Shown here in pieces: positions 18,318 to 29,688 of a DNA stretch of 64,000 bases. The notes under the pieces were generated by a model. It was not told the DNA's origin. It ran no database searches and saw nothing but the letters and a program-made list of their open reading frames with translations. This DNA comes from Phytophthora colocasiae (lineage: Eukaryota > Oomycota > Peronosporomycetes > Peronosporales > Peronosporaceae), in NCBI GenBank assembly GCA_018806915.1, contig JAGKQI010000047.1, forward strand, positions 992,001 to 1,056,000. The letters run 5' to 3'. Every line of letters starts with the position of its first letter. The stretch's first letter is position 1. A program made the translations under genes and the position numbers.

Positions 18318-19073
18318 ATGCAGTTCGTCACTGCATTAGCCTTCTGCTTGACAGTATTTCACTACGTACACGGCGACACAATCAACCACGACCAAGTGCA
18401 GCCGTTTGCTCAGCCCGACCCGGTCACGATATCCGAAAAAGCAGCGATCAAATTCAAACCTCAATTGAAAGTTCAATACGGTTGCGCTTCGTTTCCAGCA
18501 GTAAATGCCGCTGGAGAAATTACTGGAGGTCTCAAAGGGACAAAAGGGACAATTGCCTGCAGCGAAGCTCCTTTAGGGTCCCAAGTGTATGGACGATCGG
18601 CGTGGTACCAAGACAAATGGGCGATGATGTTTGCCTGGTATTTCCCAAAGAACTTTTGGGATGGAGGTCCAAGGAGTCGTCACAACTGGGCAAGTATGGT
18701 ACTCTGGATCGACAACCCTGCGTTCGAGACTCCCAAGCTACTCGGTGCGTCGTTCTCCCACCAAGTCCACAAAAATATCCAAGGAGTTGTGTATGAAAAG
18801 GAGCCATACAGCAAACAGACAACGATTTCTCCGAAGAGCTTCATTGACGGTTCTAACGTGTCCACCAGGGTAGCGCATACGTTTGTGGATCAGGTTGGCT
18901 GGATCGGATTGAAATTTACGGATTTAGAAGGGGAATACCAGGATCTCATCATGTGGAACCAACTGACAGATCAAGCACGCTTCGCCCTGGAGTCTGCTGA
19001 TTTCGGTGATGTTCAGGTCCCGTTCACCGACAAGAACTTTGAAACTGCGTTAAAACAAGCATTTCCACTTTAA
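18318..19073 (+). CDS. Necrosis- and ethylene-inducing peptide 1-like protein (NLP), divergent motif
   Basis: 251 residues with a signal peptide (about 1-19), so secreted. Two Cys lie near residues 55 and 75, the type-1 NLP pattern, and the A-W-Y-F-P-K block of the conserved central region is present. NLPs are apoplastic proteins of plant-associated microbes that may bind plant sphingolipids and damage membranes. In the seven-residue motif that binds metal in cytolytic members, this protein reads R-S-R-H-N-W-A: the acidic ligands are replaced by Asn and Ala. That predicts a non-cytolytic NLP, a class that is expanded in oomycetes. Single exon, no frameshift. Confidence 0.88.
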   Translation: MQFVTALAFCLTVFHYVHGDTINHDQVQPFAQPDPVTISEKAAIKFKPQLKVQYGCASFPAVNAAGEITGGLKGTKGTIACSEAPLGSQVYGRSAWYQDKWAMMFAWYFPKNFWDGGPRSRHNWASMVLWIDNPAFETPKLLGASFSHQVHKNIQGVVYEKEPYSKQTTISPKSFIDGSNVSTRVAHTFVDQVGWIGLKFTDLEGEYQDLIMWNQLTDQARFALESADFGDVQVPFTDKNFETALKQAFPL

Positions 19074-19156
19074 ATTGGAAGTGGAAAAGCCGATACAGTA
19101 AAACTGTTTGTGTTTCTTGGATATGAAATCAAAAACATGGATTCCATTCATATTTG

Positions 19157-21259
19157 CTAGGACATCCATGCTGTCCGTTGTGGTTCCTCGTTGTTCAGAA
19201 ACCCCGCTGCTTGATCGCGAAAAAGTCGAATTACGCCTGGGTTTGGCTTCGGGAACTCACGCAAATACTTCGCTGACGCGGTTCCGGCACTTCTCATCGA
19301 CTGCATCGCTCTCTTCGAGTGTCCTGGAGTAGCCGATGTCGCTCTTGTTCTACCAGAGGGAGGCACAGCAAGAGCACGTAGTGCTGTGCTCGGTCGTGGC
19401 TTCGTAGTTCCTAACGGCTTGACTCCGCTACTATTTGAGCTGCCACTTTCCCCGGAAATGCTGCTAGTCAACGAACCACTGCCTTTAGATGGTGATGTCC
19501 GAACACGAAGTGACGGTGTTGACAAGGATAAGTTGAGGTGCTGCAAACAATAGTTAGTACTGCAAATTAAAAAATAAAGTGTAAAATAATGCCGTACTGT
19601 TCGAGGGATGGCTAGAGTTGAGGTGGAAATGGGCGAGAGTTGGGGGATCAGGATTGGCTCAGGTGGAACCTCTTCATAGTCCCTGAAATGAAGCTCAGAC
19701 AGTGGAGAATGGCCGAAAAGTAATGGGGAACCTAAGCTGGAGCATCGAGGAGAGCTAAAATCCCGTTCAGGTGGTGCATTCAGTATTGCGTCGACCGCTA
19801 GTTGCTGTTGCAGCTTGATTAATGGATCACAGAGTTAATGTCAAGAGTGCCAAAGATTCTCAAGATAGGCTTACTTACATCGAAGCGCTTTCTGGACATC
19901 GTAGTAGCGTTCTCCACCCAGTCTGGTCCTTCGACGATATTCTCCCCTTGCATTAAAACCACCCCCGACGCTACACTCATCGTTGTTGGGAGCGCGGAGG
20001 CGCTGAACTCACTGTCATCCGCAATAAAAGTCCGGCTCGTAGCACTGTCACACTCCTGTTCATAATGCCAAAGACTTCTACTACTGTTTAACGCATTGTT
20101 CCCATTGTTCCCAGATAACGATTCGCATGTGGAGGGTTTCCGTGTCAACTTTCGTCGTGAGAGTGAGTCGGTGAGTAAACTCGCTTTACGTTGAAGACCG
20201 GAATCGGTAGAGTTGGCAGACTGAGACAGTCGTTTCGTTTGACGTTGAGGAACTTCTGCAATACTGTGGATAGACGTCGACATCCTCTGGAGATTTCGTG
20301 AAGTGGACCCAATTGTAGTGCTCGGCCTTCGACTGGTTCGTCTTGTGGTTGAGTTACTGGTATCTCCAGCCAGAGTCCGTATGCTTTCAACTGAGTCGAA
20401 AATTGAGGAAAAAATGTCAATATTCGTCTTCGTCTGTACTGGTGTCGCAGCAAGAGCTTCCACGATGTTGGCAGGAGGAGACGCGATCACTCCAACCTCC
20501 ATGGAAACGCGACTTTCAGGAACGGCGAAAGCCCGAGCGAGGTTCGCCCACTTCGCAAAACCAGGCTTCTTGGTCGAGGTTTCGAGCGATTTCAAGCATT
20601 TTTCACGCCATGCTTTGATTTCCTGGCAGCATCATCAGTTAGATATTTTACTTTGATCGAATGAATATAACTACAAAGCGTACGGGTTTCTCGTGGTCTG
20701 GATCTCCTTCTATCTCGAATGTTTGTACTGGAGGTGTCTTGTCAGACTCTGCGGTACAATCCAACCGATTATTCGTAAAATACCATATCACCAATGGCGT
20801 CAATAGTATCGTACCTAAGCTCGGTTTTCTCCTCCTTCTTGCCCCAGTTCGAGTGCGTAATTTGTCCGGCGAACTACCAGCATGTGAAGCTGGTGATGAG
20901 AGTGTTTTCGATGGTAGCGAATTCCGAATTGATACTGGTTCCTCGATACTTTTCGACGGGACACAGCGCACTGCGTGTCGGTCTTTCACTTCGGCTTCAG
21001 GTCTGCTCTCATACTTAAATCGATCATGATCCAGAGGTTCTTCAGCTTTTTCTAATGCTGCAGCGAAGACTGTGTCAAGTATATTATCCCTCAAACAGAA
21101 ACTCACGGACCGAAGAGCGTCTCGATTCAGACATTTCTGCTGGTAGTAGGCATTAGTTTCCGCCAGTAAAAATTCAACGCAAGACATGGCGACAGCTTCA
21201 CTCTCATCTTCGTCTACAGCTGAGAGTTGTAGCCATCGATCCACTGCGATGATCTCCAT
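19157..21259 (-). CDS. Hypothetical Ser/Arg-rich protein, four exons
   Basis: Minus-strand gene of about 636 residues, not recognised. Exons inferred: 21259-20684 (ATG at 21259, M-E-I-I-A-V-D-R-W), 20622-19879, 19804-19598 and 19540-19157. Introns of 61, 74 and 57 bp have GT donors and AG acceptors and keep phase 0. The N-terminus is predicted helical (A-M-S-C-V-E-F-L-L-A-E-T-N). The middle and C-terminus are low in hydrophobic residues and rich in Ser, Thr, Arg and Pro, typical of disordered regulatory or cytoskeletal proteins. It is divergent from the zinc-finger gene, with their starts about 330 bp apart. No function can be assigned. Confidence 0.65.
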
Positions 21260-21590
21260 GAACTCAACAGAGAAACTAGAGACTAGAAGGACTATTTTCA
21301 GGTTGAAAACCAACAAAAAAACTACAAAAAATAGTAGGTATAATAAAAAAACACTGAGTAATACTAGCTGTATACATTTTGCTGCTTGGTGTCATGATGG
21401 ACTTGACCAGCTGATTCGTCAATTGACATGCACGTTGAAGTTGATCTAAGTCATGTCTGACACAAAATCATTTACACATTTTATTTAAGGAAAAGAACTA
21501 CATTTTCTCTTGTGAACATCATCTCAAGCGAAAACATTCTCTAGCGTTGGGATACCTATTGAATCGAATGACGTTCATTCTGTTCAAATC

Positions 21591-23652
21591 GTGCGCAAGT
21601 TGCCACTCAAGGTTGTGAATGATGTGCGGTACACAAAAATCCCGTCGAATCCGATCACGTTGAAGAATCGACACTTGAAAGGACGCATACAGAACTCAAG
21701 AGAAGTGATCCGTGGCACATCGAAGAAAGAAATGAAGTCCAAGCAGCTCAAGACCCGCGTGGATCCCAGTGGAGACGTAACTATGACGGACGTATCGGAC
21801 GTTAAACCTCAGCCACGGCCTCGTCGTGTGAAGAAATCTTCTCGCTTTAAAGAGGACCAACATGTTCGTAACCTCAGTTTTAGGGACAAGATTACGAGTT
21901 GAATACTAATTACTAGTTGATTGAAAATTAGCTAAAAATTGAGACTCGAGATCTACAGGAGCCGGACGAGGAGAAGACGGCGCCTCCGTCAAGTACCAGT
22001 AAGAAGAGACGTAGACGCCCAGCAGCGGAAATTGACCGAAGATTTAAATGTTCAGTTCCAGATTGTCCAAAGGTGAACATGAAGTAGCTAAAAATTAGAT
22101 TAGGGGAATTTAACTAACTTCTTTTATATACAGGCTTATGGATCGGAAGGATCGTTGACTCACCACCGGAGAATTAAACATCCAGAACTAGCAAAAGCTG
22201 AAGCACAAGAGAAAAAGGAGGGTCAACCTCAGGTTTGTTGGTTTGATTTTTTATTCTTTTATTCTACATATTAATTTGTTGTATTTCTAGACTGGGACAT
22301 TCTCGCTACCACTGCACAGTACTCCTCGCGCGTTATCAATCCGCCCAGCGACTCCTTCGGTCAAGTTTACGTCGGATCCAGTGCTTCTTCTTGGCAATCA
22401 AAGCACCAACGATCTCGATGATCGTGCATCACTTACAGAAATCATTCCTCCTTCGGCCAAAGCTCCACGGCGCAATATGCGTTCGCGATCCAACTCCGAG
22501 CCAGTGACAGCTCCAATTCCAGCTATTCCAGTCAAACCACGGGCGAAAACGCCTCGTAAACCACGTCGAGTCCCCACTCCACACCCAAAAAAGGCCATTG
22601 TAGCAGCCGCTACTGCCCGACGCAATAAACTACGTTCCAAATCGGAGTCTCTGCCCGAGATGACACCATTCCAACCTCTCGAAGAATTCAAAATGCCAGT
22701 TAACCACATTAACCAGAGGAGCGACAGTGTGGTTAGCGCACACGAGGCGATTCTACCAATCAACAACACTAATTCCGGTGGTCTTGGCACCTTCGAGTGG
22801 TCTCCAGCGTCGATTCCGGGATCTGGACATCACTCTACGTCACTATCCAGTGATGAACAGGCGATCGACAGTGATATTTTATCCGTGCTAGCTAACTGTG
22901 ACGCTGATGAGATTGGCGACCCTCAAGTGCTGGATTTCGGAGGAGGGCCGCCTTCTACCAGCTCGTTCCAGTCAAATTCAAGCTTCGGCAAGAACGAGGA
23001 TACGGAAATGTTACCAGTGGGAATGGAATGTTTCAAAATATCTGAAAACGCAACTCTTCCAACAGAAGAAGCTCCGAGACTCGGGATGAAAGAGCCAGAG
23101 TCTGAGCTTGGCCTGAATGCCTTTGCCGCCCTGGGTGACGACTGGGCTAATGCTTTGCATTTGTCTAATCATTTGGAGAAAATGTCGATGGAGCAGGTAG
23201 ATTCACCTCCTCACAGCTTGGAATCGGCGTTTGGTGGACTGTCGGAGAGACCAGCGAGGGTGGGTAGACTGCGTTCTGCTTCCGATCCTGTTCATGTGGC
23301 TGCTCCAATGCATCCGGACTTAACGCACTTTTCATCGATGCCACTCGAGCCATTTGTAGGCAAAAGTGAGATACCAGCCGACCAATTTGATCTCTCGACT
23401 AATACGACCAACTTTCCGCAGTGGCTTGGCACAGCAGAATCAGCTAAGGTGGAAAGCTCTAGCTTACAGCCGACGTTCTGGTTATCGAGTGGAGCTGACG
23501 TCGCGACAATTGAGAACCCACAGCCGACGTCTGCAGCACTCGATGAATTACTCCAACACGATGACACACAAGAGTGGAAAGCTGTCAATAGCTTTGGAGA
23601 AGCAGAGACCGACTATGTCTTAGGCGACGCTGGGATGCCATCTCTGCTTTGA
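21591..23652 (+). CDS. C2H2 zinc-finger protein, probable transcription factor
   Basis: At least four exons. One C2H2 finger is created by splicing: F-K-C-S-V-P-D-C-P-K ends an exon at 22072 and A-Y-G-S-E-G-S-L-T-H-H-R-R-I-K-H follows from 22134 (C-x4-C-x12-H-x4-H). Exon 3 is 22134-22232 and the last exon 22291-23652 encodes about 450 mostly disordered residues with basic N-terminal and acidic Ser/Thr-rich C-terminal parts, as in activation regions. Introns 22073-22133 and 22233-22290 are clear GT-AG. The first exon (from about 21591, basic, K/R-rich) has no ATG at its start and its junction with exon 2 near 21900-21960 is unresolved, so the true start is uncertain. Confidence 0.7.
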
Positions 23653-23975
23653 TAGATGTGAGCCGTAAACGACGAAGCTCCAGGATCCAAAGCGTCATCA
23701 AAACGGAATCAACAACCGGCTGGATGCACAAGAGCAGCTAACTTGTTTCTCATTTCCACTAGGTGTTCTCTCTGGAGCTTACGGACTGTCATGTGTACTG
23801 CATAGTGTAATTTTTCTGGATGTATCTAGCTGTAGCCAATGTTGCCGAGGTGTGATGTATACGGTAGGGCTGCTCAATGTTGTTTACAAACGAGAAAACG
23901 CTTTTCTTGTGCTATTCGTGTAGGGTAGTCGAAGTGTCAAGCGTCGGGCGTCCGTTGGTATCATCGAGTCTAACC

Positions 23976-26900
23976 ATGGCATCAGGCGATGACAGTGCTG
24001 ATACGTTTCCAGCTGATGGAAGACCTCGATCCCCAGTACAGCAGAGACTTCATGATGGCTTCCGGACGGACCGAAGATATCTTTCTCAGATGGTGGTGAA
24101 GGCTCAAGACGAGCGTTCAGCTAGGGTTCAAGCAGTTTTAGAGCTCAAGCAGGATCTAGATACGTCTTCCGCTAGAATTGGAGCTAAGAGTTCTGCTATT
24201 CAAGCTCGAGACAAGGCTGAAAAAGTTCGTCAAGCGAGGACCCATCAGAATCTTCTAGATCAAGGCAAAAATCCGTACGAGATTGCTAGACGTAAAGTTG
24301 TGCAACGAGAAGCGAGGAAGGAGCGGGCCAAGATCGAACGTAACATTCAAGATCGAGAGGCGAAACTATTAGAGCGTTTGGAAGAGGAGAAAGTTGTACA
24401 ACGACGTCGAGACAAAGTGGAGGCGGAAAATCGTGCGTACGAGAAAAAATATCAGCGCGAAATGGGTCACGCGGCTCAGGAGGAGCGGACAGCTGCGTAT
24501 TTGCTGTCTCGAACGGGGAAAGAAGCGCTGGATCCTACTGGGAAAATGGTCCGAGTGTATCCGTCTCAAGAAACGACGATGAAGGACAACAGCTTTGGCC
24601 TCGGGCGTAGTGCCGTGATAAGCTCTGAACATCGACGACGTGTGGTTGCTAAGATGCTAGTTAAGCATGGGGAAGTGACGCCGAGTTCGATGTTGTTATC
24701 TCGAAAGAAACGGGAACAAACTGAACTGAAAGACCACGAAGATCCTGCTGTTAGATCGGGTAGAACGGATTCGGATGAGAAGCATGAGACCATGCCTTCT
24801 CTTGTGAAGTCAACACCCGGTCAAGAATCACGTAAGGTAAACCATGCCATGCTGTTGAACAATGACGTGAAGCTGCCTCCAATCTCCAAGGGTTCTCATC
24901 GATCGCAAGACCCTCGCGATGAGGACGGGGAGAATCAAACACAAGATGCACCAACGAAAAGGAAACTACGAGGTCGAAGTGTTCTGGAGGAGCGACAACT
25001 GACTAAAGCTCGACAGCGCCAGAAAGACTCGAGGTTCACACAGTCGCAGGTTGTTTGGGGCAAGACTTTCACTGGGAATGCATTTCTAGCTACCCCTGAG
25101 CTGCTTTGGTTTAAAGATTTCGACGTGGGTCGTCCACTCACGTTAGGCTTCACACTGACGAATGTCTCGAACACATTCAACCAGTTCCGGCTGTTGCCTA
25201 TGGAAGACGAAGTGATTGAGTTGTTCGACATCGTGTATGAGAAGCCAGGGCGAATGTCTGCGGGAATGAGTTGCTCTCTGAAGATTACTTTCACTGGGAT
25301 AGAGGAGAGTGACTTGGATACTTTTCTATCGGTGGCAGCACCCACGGGTGTATTCCAGATTCCTGTTCGTTGTTCATGCAAGAAATCCGTGCCGAAATTG
25401 TCCCAAAATGTAGTTCAGTTCCCTGAAATTATTGCTGGAGAACGGACGACGATTGGTTTGACATTGTCAAACGACGGAGCATTGCCCCTGAGATATCGTG
25501 TACGTCGTCTAACAGTAGAATCGGAGAATGAGAGCGATGAAGAAGCAGAGCATGAGGTCATTGCTGAAATCGAGGCTAATGAGGATCTAACGGACGCGCA
25601 GGTCGAAGAGGATACCGATGGAAACCCGCAAGAGGATAGTGGCGAGCATGAAGTTGACCCGGACATCGATATCGAGGGTCAACCTGTGGAATCAGTAACA
25701 TCCTGTACTGCATCACGAGCAAATAGCGCTTCAACAACAAAGACAGCAGCAACTCTGGTTGAATTGCCCAAAACATTTCTACCCACACCTGATGAAGATC
25801 TGCTAAGTCCTGAAGAGCAGAAGCTGATTGATTCTATCCAAGAAACCACTCGGTTCAAATCGGAGCGAGCTGAAGAACCAGTGCGCTATACAAGACAAGG
25901 AGCTGTTGCACCGTATTCTAAAAGCACAGTATCCTTCACTTTCACACCCGCTACTGCCGTGACACTGGAGAACCTACCGTTCATCGTGGAATTTCCGTCA
26001 ACTGAACTCTCCTCAATTCCCATTCTCGTCTCAGGTGAAGCCTTTCAAGTACCGATTTTCGTGGCCCAATCACGTTTGGATTTCCGCTGTTGCGCGTATG
26101 GGAAACTCTATCGGCAGCAGTTAATGGTGTGCAATCGAGGTAAAGTGGCTATGAAGATCCAGGTGCAAGTCCCTAAAGCTCTTACTGGTTACGTGGAATT
26201 TAATCCTAGTTTCGGCTTCGTACAGGCTGCAGACTCCCAGATAGGGAAGTTCCCAGTACAAATTAAATTCCGACCGGACCAGAAAATGTGGAAACGAATC
26301 GAACGTGCCGGATGGGGCTCTCAAGATTTAGGGATGCTGGCAGTTCCAGTTCAAGTGGTGATTCCAAATCAAGTCGTTCCTGTTTACTTTTTCCTTACAG
26401 CAAGATTGACATCTGCAGAGCTACAACTGGAAATATTACAGAGCAAGACTCCAAATTCCGATAGACAGCTGAAGTTTGGAGTCTGCTGTGTTGGACACAG
26501 TGCAAGTCTCGAATTGAAGGTCACCAATTTGGCCCGTGTCCCTCAGAGGGTAGGAGTGACTTCATTACCGAAAGACGTGGTTATTGCGGATGCTTCAGAA
26601 GGAGTTGGAATGGTGTTACTACCTGGTGAAGAACGAATATTGCACGTTGTCTATTCGCCAAGTTTCCCGGGAGTTCTGGGCTCTAGTGGACGAGCAAAAC
26701 CAGTTTTAACGCTGTGGTCATCGACTTTTAATCGCGAGTACACATTACAGTGTTCAGGAAGTGGAGTCGCCAGTGATCTTGTCTTCTCTCAGTCAGCTAT
26801 TCGCCTCGGAGCGACATCATTGGGGCAAATTCAGACGTGCAACATGCAGCTGACGAATCAATCCGATCGGCATGCACATGTTGTTGAGTTGCGTGTACCA

Positions 26901-28658
26901 CCGGAAGCTGCTCCGTTCCTGAAAGTCACCCCAATCGTAGCTCGTTTAGAACCGCTGCAGACTGTACGACTGGAAATTGACTTTGAACCGACTGAGGACA
27001 TTTTCAAACTGGTGAAAAGCTGCTACTTTGAGAGTAAAATACTTGAGGAAGATGATATTCTGGATCCTCCTTTGGTTTCAGCTCGAAGTGTACACGAAGA
27101 CTTGGCCACTGGCAGCCAAAATGAAGATCCAAATGTACAGCTTGAGCCTTCGGGCTCTGATCCTCGCAGTTGCCATCATACGTGGACTATCCTGTGTTTT
27201 CAGCAACAGGATGACAAAAAGCAGTCGAATTTTCCTCCGCTACAAGCTTTGGAGGTTCGTACGACTGTGGTGGAGCCCTTTTTGATCCCTTCAACGACCA
27301 ATTTGGACTTTGGGCAGGTGGCAATCGGCCAAACACTCGTCCGAGATCTCACGTTGGAGACAACACCCTATTCAACTGGGAATGTTTCACTGCGTGCTCA
27401 ACCACTTCACATTTTAGGAGCTTTTCGGATCATTGGAGCATTACGAGAAGTCCCTGCCAGCTCTGAAGATCGGAAGAAACGAGCTATTCGTGTGGAGTTT
27501 GAGCCACAGACTCCTTTGCAGTATGAAGACGAATTGGAGCTGTCAGCTTTGGGGGTGAACATTCGAGTGAAACTTCGAGGTGAAGGGATTAATCCTAGTT
27601 TGACGTTAACTCCTGCGGACGGGAAAGTGGAGTTCCCAGATGTCTTAGCACGTACGAGGAATTCAAGGGAACTACTACTTGCAAACGGAAGTGCTTTCCC
27701 TCTGGCCTTTTCGTTTGTGAATGAAGATGGGAATTCGTTAACATCAACTGGGTTGCAAGCGTTCACCTTCTCCCCTACGAACGGAATTATCCCGGCGAAT
27801 GATTCTCTCGCAGTTCAAGTAATTTTCCAGCCCGATCATCAACGTCCGGGCCATTATTGGAGTCGATTTCGTATTAAGGTACCGAATGAGAGTGAGCAAC
27901 ATCTTGTCGAAGTCTCTGGTCGCTGTTGGGAGAATCAAGTCTACGTCTTCGCACCTACTGGGCTACAACCTCTGTTGAACCCCAGTCCAATGGAAGACCT
28001 GTTCGATGTACCTCCAAGTGTTTCGTTAAACCAGTTACCAATTGGGGTGAATGAGTTGGCTGCTGTAGGCCTTAAAAAGCCAACATCCACTGTGATGCTC
28101 ACTTTTACTGGAGCTGAAGATGCAGTGGATATAGGTCGGAAGAGGACGTTATTCGTTGGTTGTACTACATCAAGTAGTGGTGTCTACGGTGGATTGGATG
28201 ACGGAAATCCAGCGTCTAGTACCGCTGGAGGCTCTGGCGGCTCCTTCGAACTGCTTGTAGACGCTGCGTCACCTTACGCGAACTACTTTACTCTGGAACC
28301 TGCACGAGGGGCCATCGCTGCTGGACAACAACTAGTGATTCAAGTCACTTACAACCCTCCAGCCCCGACGGTGGCGTCTGCTGACATCACTACAACTTCA
28401 AGTTCAGAGCGTACTGGTGGTGCTGTAGCTTTAGCTTCTGCTCGACGGCCAGAACTGGAAATTGTCCAGTGGGTGAACGTTCGAGTGCAGTGCATTCTGA
28501 AAGGTGGAGCACTTTGGCGAACATTAGGGCCTCCAGGTGGAACACCAGCTAATGCAGTAGCAACCCAACAGAAAGGACCCAGTACTGCTGGAACTACACC
28601 GGATGGAGCAGATACTCGCATTGTTACGGTGGTTTTACGAGCTCGACTTGAGACGTAG
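23976..28658 (+). CDS. CFAP74: Flagellar MSP/ASH-domain protein, CFAP74-like
   Basis: 1560 residues from the ATG at 23976 (ACCATGG context); an in-frame frame opens 33 codons earlier but adds no recognisable sequence. Residues ~60-170 are a charged coiled coil (Q-M-V-V-K-A-Q-D-E-R, repeated K/E/R). The rest is a series of immunoglobulin-like MSP/ASH units of the type W-F-K-D-F-D-V-G-R-P-L and F-P-E-I-I-A-G-E-R-T, each followed by beta strands, with an acidic insert near residues 520-600. This architecture fits axonemal central-apparatus proteins such as CFAP74, which support zoospore flagellar motility. CFAP47, CFAP65 or another MSP-repeat protein is the main alternative. No intron seen. Confidence 0.65.
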   Translation: MASGDDSADTFPADGRPRSPVQQRLHDGFRTDRRYLSQMVVKAQDERSARVQAVLELKQDLDTSSARIGAKSSAIQARDKAEKVRQARTHQNLLDQGKNPYEIARRKVVQREARKERAKIERNIQDREAKLLERLEEEKVVQRRRDKVEAENRAYEKKYQREMGHAAQEERTAAYLLSRTGKEALDPTGKMVRVYPSQETTMKDNSFGLGRSAVISSEHRRRVVAKMLVKHGEVTPSSMLLSRKKREQTELKDHEDPAVRSGRTDSDEKHETMPSLVKSTPGQESRKVNHAMLLNNDVKLPPISKGSHRSQDPRDEDGENQTQDAPTKRKLRGRSVLEERQLTKARQRQKDSRFTQSQVVWGKTFTGNAFLATPELLWFKDFDVGRPLTLGFTLTNVSNTFNQFRLLPMEDEVIELFDIVYEKPGRMSAGMSCSLKITFTGIEESDLDTFLSVAAPTGVFQIPVRCSCKKSVPKLSQNVVQFPEIIAGERTTIGLTLSNDGALPLRYRVRRLTVESENESDEEAEHEVIAEIEANEDLTDAQVEEDTDGNPQEDSGEHEVDPDIDIEGQPVESVTSCTASRANSASTTKTAATLVELPKTFLPTPDEDLLSPEEQKLIDSIQETTRFKSERAEEPVRYTRQGAVAPYSKSTVSFTFTPATAVTLENLPFIVEFPSTELSSIPILVSGEAFQVPIFVAQSRLDFRCCAYGKLYRQQLMVCNRGKVAMKIQVQVPKALTGYVEFNPSFGFVQAADSQIGKFPVQIKFRPDQKMWKRIERAGWGSQDLGMLAVPVQVVIPNQVVPVYFFLTARLTSAELQLEILQSKTPNSDRQLKFGVCCVGHSASLELKVTNLARVPQRVGVTSLPKDVVIADASEGVGMVLLPGEERILHVVYSPSFPGVLGSSGRAKPVLTLWSSTFNREYTLQCSGSGVASDLVFSQSAIRLGATSLGQIQTCNMQLTNQSDRHAHVVELRVPPEAAPFLKVTPIVARLEPLQTVRLEIDFEPTEDIFKLVKSCYFESKILEEDDILDPPLVSARSVHEDLATGSQNEDPNVQLEPSGSDPRSCHHTWTILCFQQQDDKKQSNFPPLQALEVRTTVVEPFLIPSTTNLDFGQVAIGQTLVRDLTLETTPYSTGNVSLRAQPLHILGAFRIIGALREVPASSEDRKKRAIRVEFEPQTPLQYEDELELSALGVNIRVKLRGEGINPSLTLTPADGKVEFPDVLARTRNSRELLLANGSAFPLAFSFVNEDGNSLTSTGLQAFTFSPTNGIIPANDSLAVQVIFQPDHQRPGHYWSRFRIKVPNESEQHLVEVSGRCWENQVYVFAPTGLQPLLNPSPMEDLFDVPPSVSLNQLPIGVNELAAVGLKKPTSTVMLTFTGAEDAVDIGRKRTLFVGCTTSSSGVYGGLDDGNPASSTAGGSGGSFELLVDAASPYANYFTLEPARGAIAAGQQLVIQVTYNPPAPTVASADITTTSSSERTGGAVALASARRPELEIVQWVNVRVQCILKGGALWRTLGPPGGTPANAVATQQKGPSTAGTTPDGADTRIVTVVLRARLET

Positions 28659-28693
28659 CAGTCCGAATTAGATTAACTTCCTGATCGCAACAG

Positions 28694-29309
28694 ATGACCC
28701 AAATTTGTCCTGGCTGTCTGGGATTATTTGCTGGAGGACGTGAACCCAACGCTCACGTACCGTCGGAGGATGTTCAATGGTCTGTTGACGGCATGGACGC
28801 ACTGTTTGCCTTCATTTCGTCAGTTTTGGACTTACCAGTCGGAGAAGTATAGGCTCATGGAGGTCGAGTACACGTTCGGACACAGTGTGGATGTGGATGG
28901 TGATGAATGGATTGATCTAGGACCGATGCCAGAGGAGAGTCAAGAGGATGATGAGTGCAACAATCCGTTCTCTTCTTCCAGCATTCAAGCTTTGGGAGCA
29001 ACAGCAACTGTGGAGCCAGTGGTAGAACCTGAACCAGAAGTGTTTGAGAAGACTGTCGAAGACAAGACGATTTCTGCGCCTGTGTATGCGTCGAGATCGA
29101 AAGCAACGAGATCGAAAGAGGTTTGTAAGCAGCGACTTCTTAAAAATGACGTGCTTTGCTAATATCCGTTGTGAATTCTTTAGGCCCTGATGGCTTTCTA
29201 CTTAGGCCGAGCCAAACAAATGGAAGCGAAGCACAAGAAGATCATCGTCTCTTCGACTGAGTCGGTTGTTATCCACTCCCTTCAAGAACCTGAACGTATT
29301 GGGATTTAG
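28694..29309 (+). CDS. Small hypothetical gene with two competing frames
   Basis: Downstream of the CFAP74-like gene. Frame one opens with an ATG at 28694 (M-T-Q-I-C-P-G-C-L-G-L-F) and stops at 28847. A second frame, open across the same DNA, has its first ATG at 28770 (M-F-N-G-L-L-T-A-W), continues through an acidic region, and splices across 29121-29183 (GTTTGTAAG...TTTAG) to a final exon 29184-29309 ending E-R-I-G-I. The second version gives 158 residues with consistent phase. Both frames look protein-like between 28694 and 28850, so a frameshift or a missed intron is possible. Not recognised. Confidence 0.45.
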
Positions 29310-29448
29310 ACAGATGCAACTTCGGTGCAGCCTCAATAGCTTCAATAGATGCCTCCATATTGTCAACATTGTTGACTTTGAGAAAACGTTATAAACACAT
29401 TTCAAAATCTGACCAACACAACACATCCTGATAGGATTTGAACACAAA

Positions 29449-29487
29449 ACGACAAGGCCAGTGCACAAAGTGCACTGGCCTTGTCGT
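29449..29487. repeat. Perfect 18-bp inverted repeat with 3-nt loop
   Basis: ACGACAAGGCCAGTGCAC (29449-29466) pairs exactly with 29470-29487 around an AAA loop. It lies between two plus-strand genes. No poly-T tract or protein-coding role is evident. It could form a stable hairpin in RNA or mark the end of a small mobile repeat. Confidence 0.85.
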
Positions 29488-29688
29488 GCAGATCACAACC
29501 CTGGCTGCGTCGCAGGTCATAAACATGCAGCTAAGATGTGGCCTGAAGGTGCGCTGAATGTACAAAGGAATGTGTGGTCCACGCTACATTTCTTGCGATG
29601 ACCACCGAGCAGGGCTCACTTCTCGTCGGCCACCCTCGTATTAATCGCCGCATCAAACACGTGGACGCCCAGCACCCGCAAAGTGAAG

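Noticed and set aside
29401..29490. tRNA-like text (TCCTGATAGGATTTGAAC on the complement of a T-arm)
   Set aside because: T-stem pairing fails on inspection, no acceptor or anticodon arm could be built, and a hairpin occupies the expected body.
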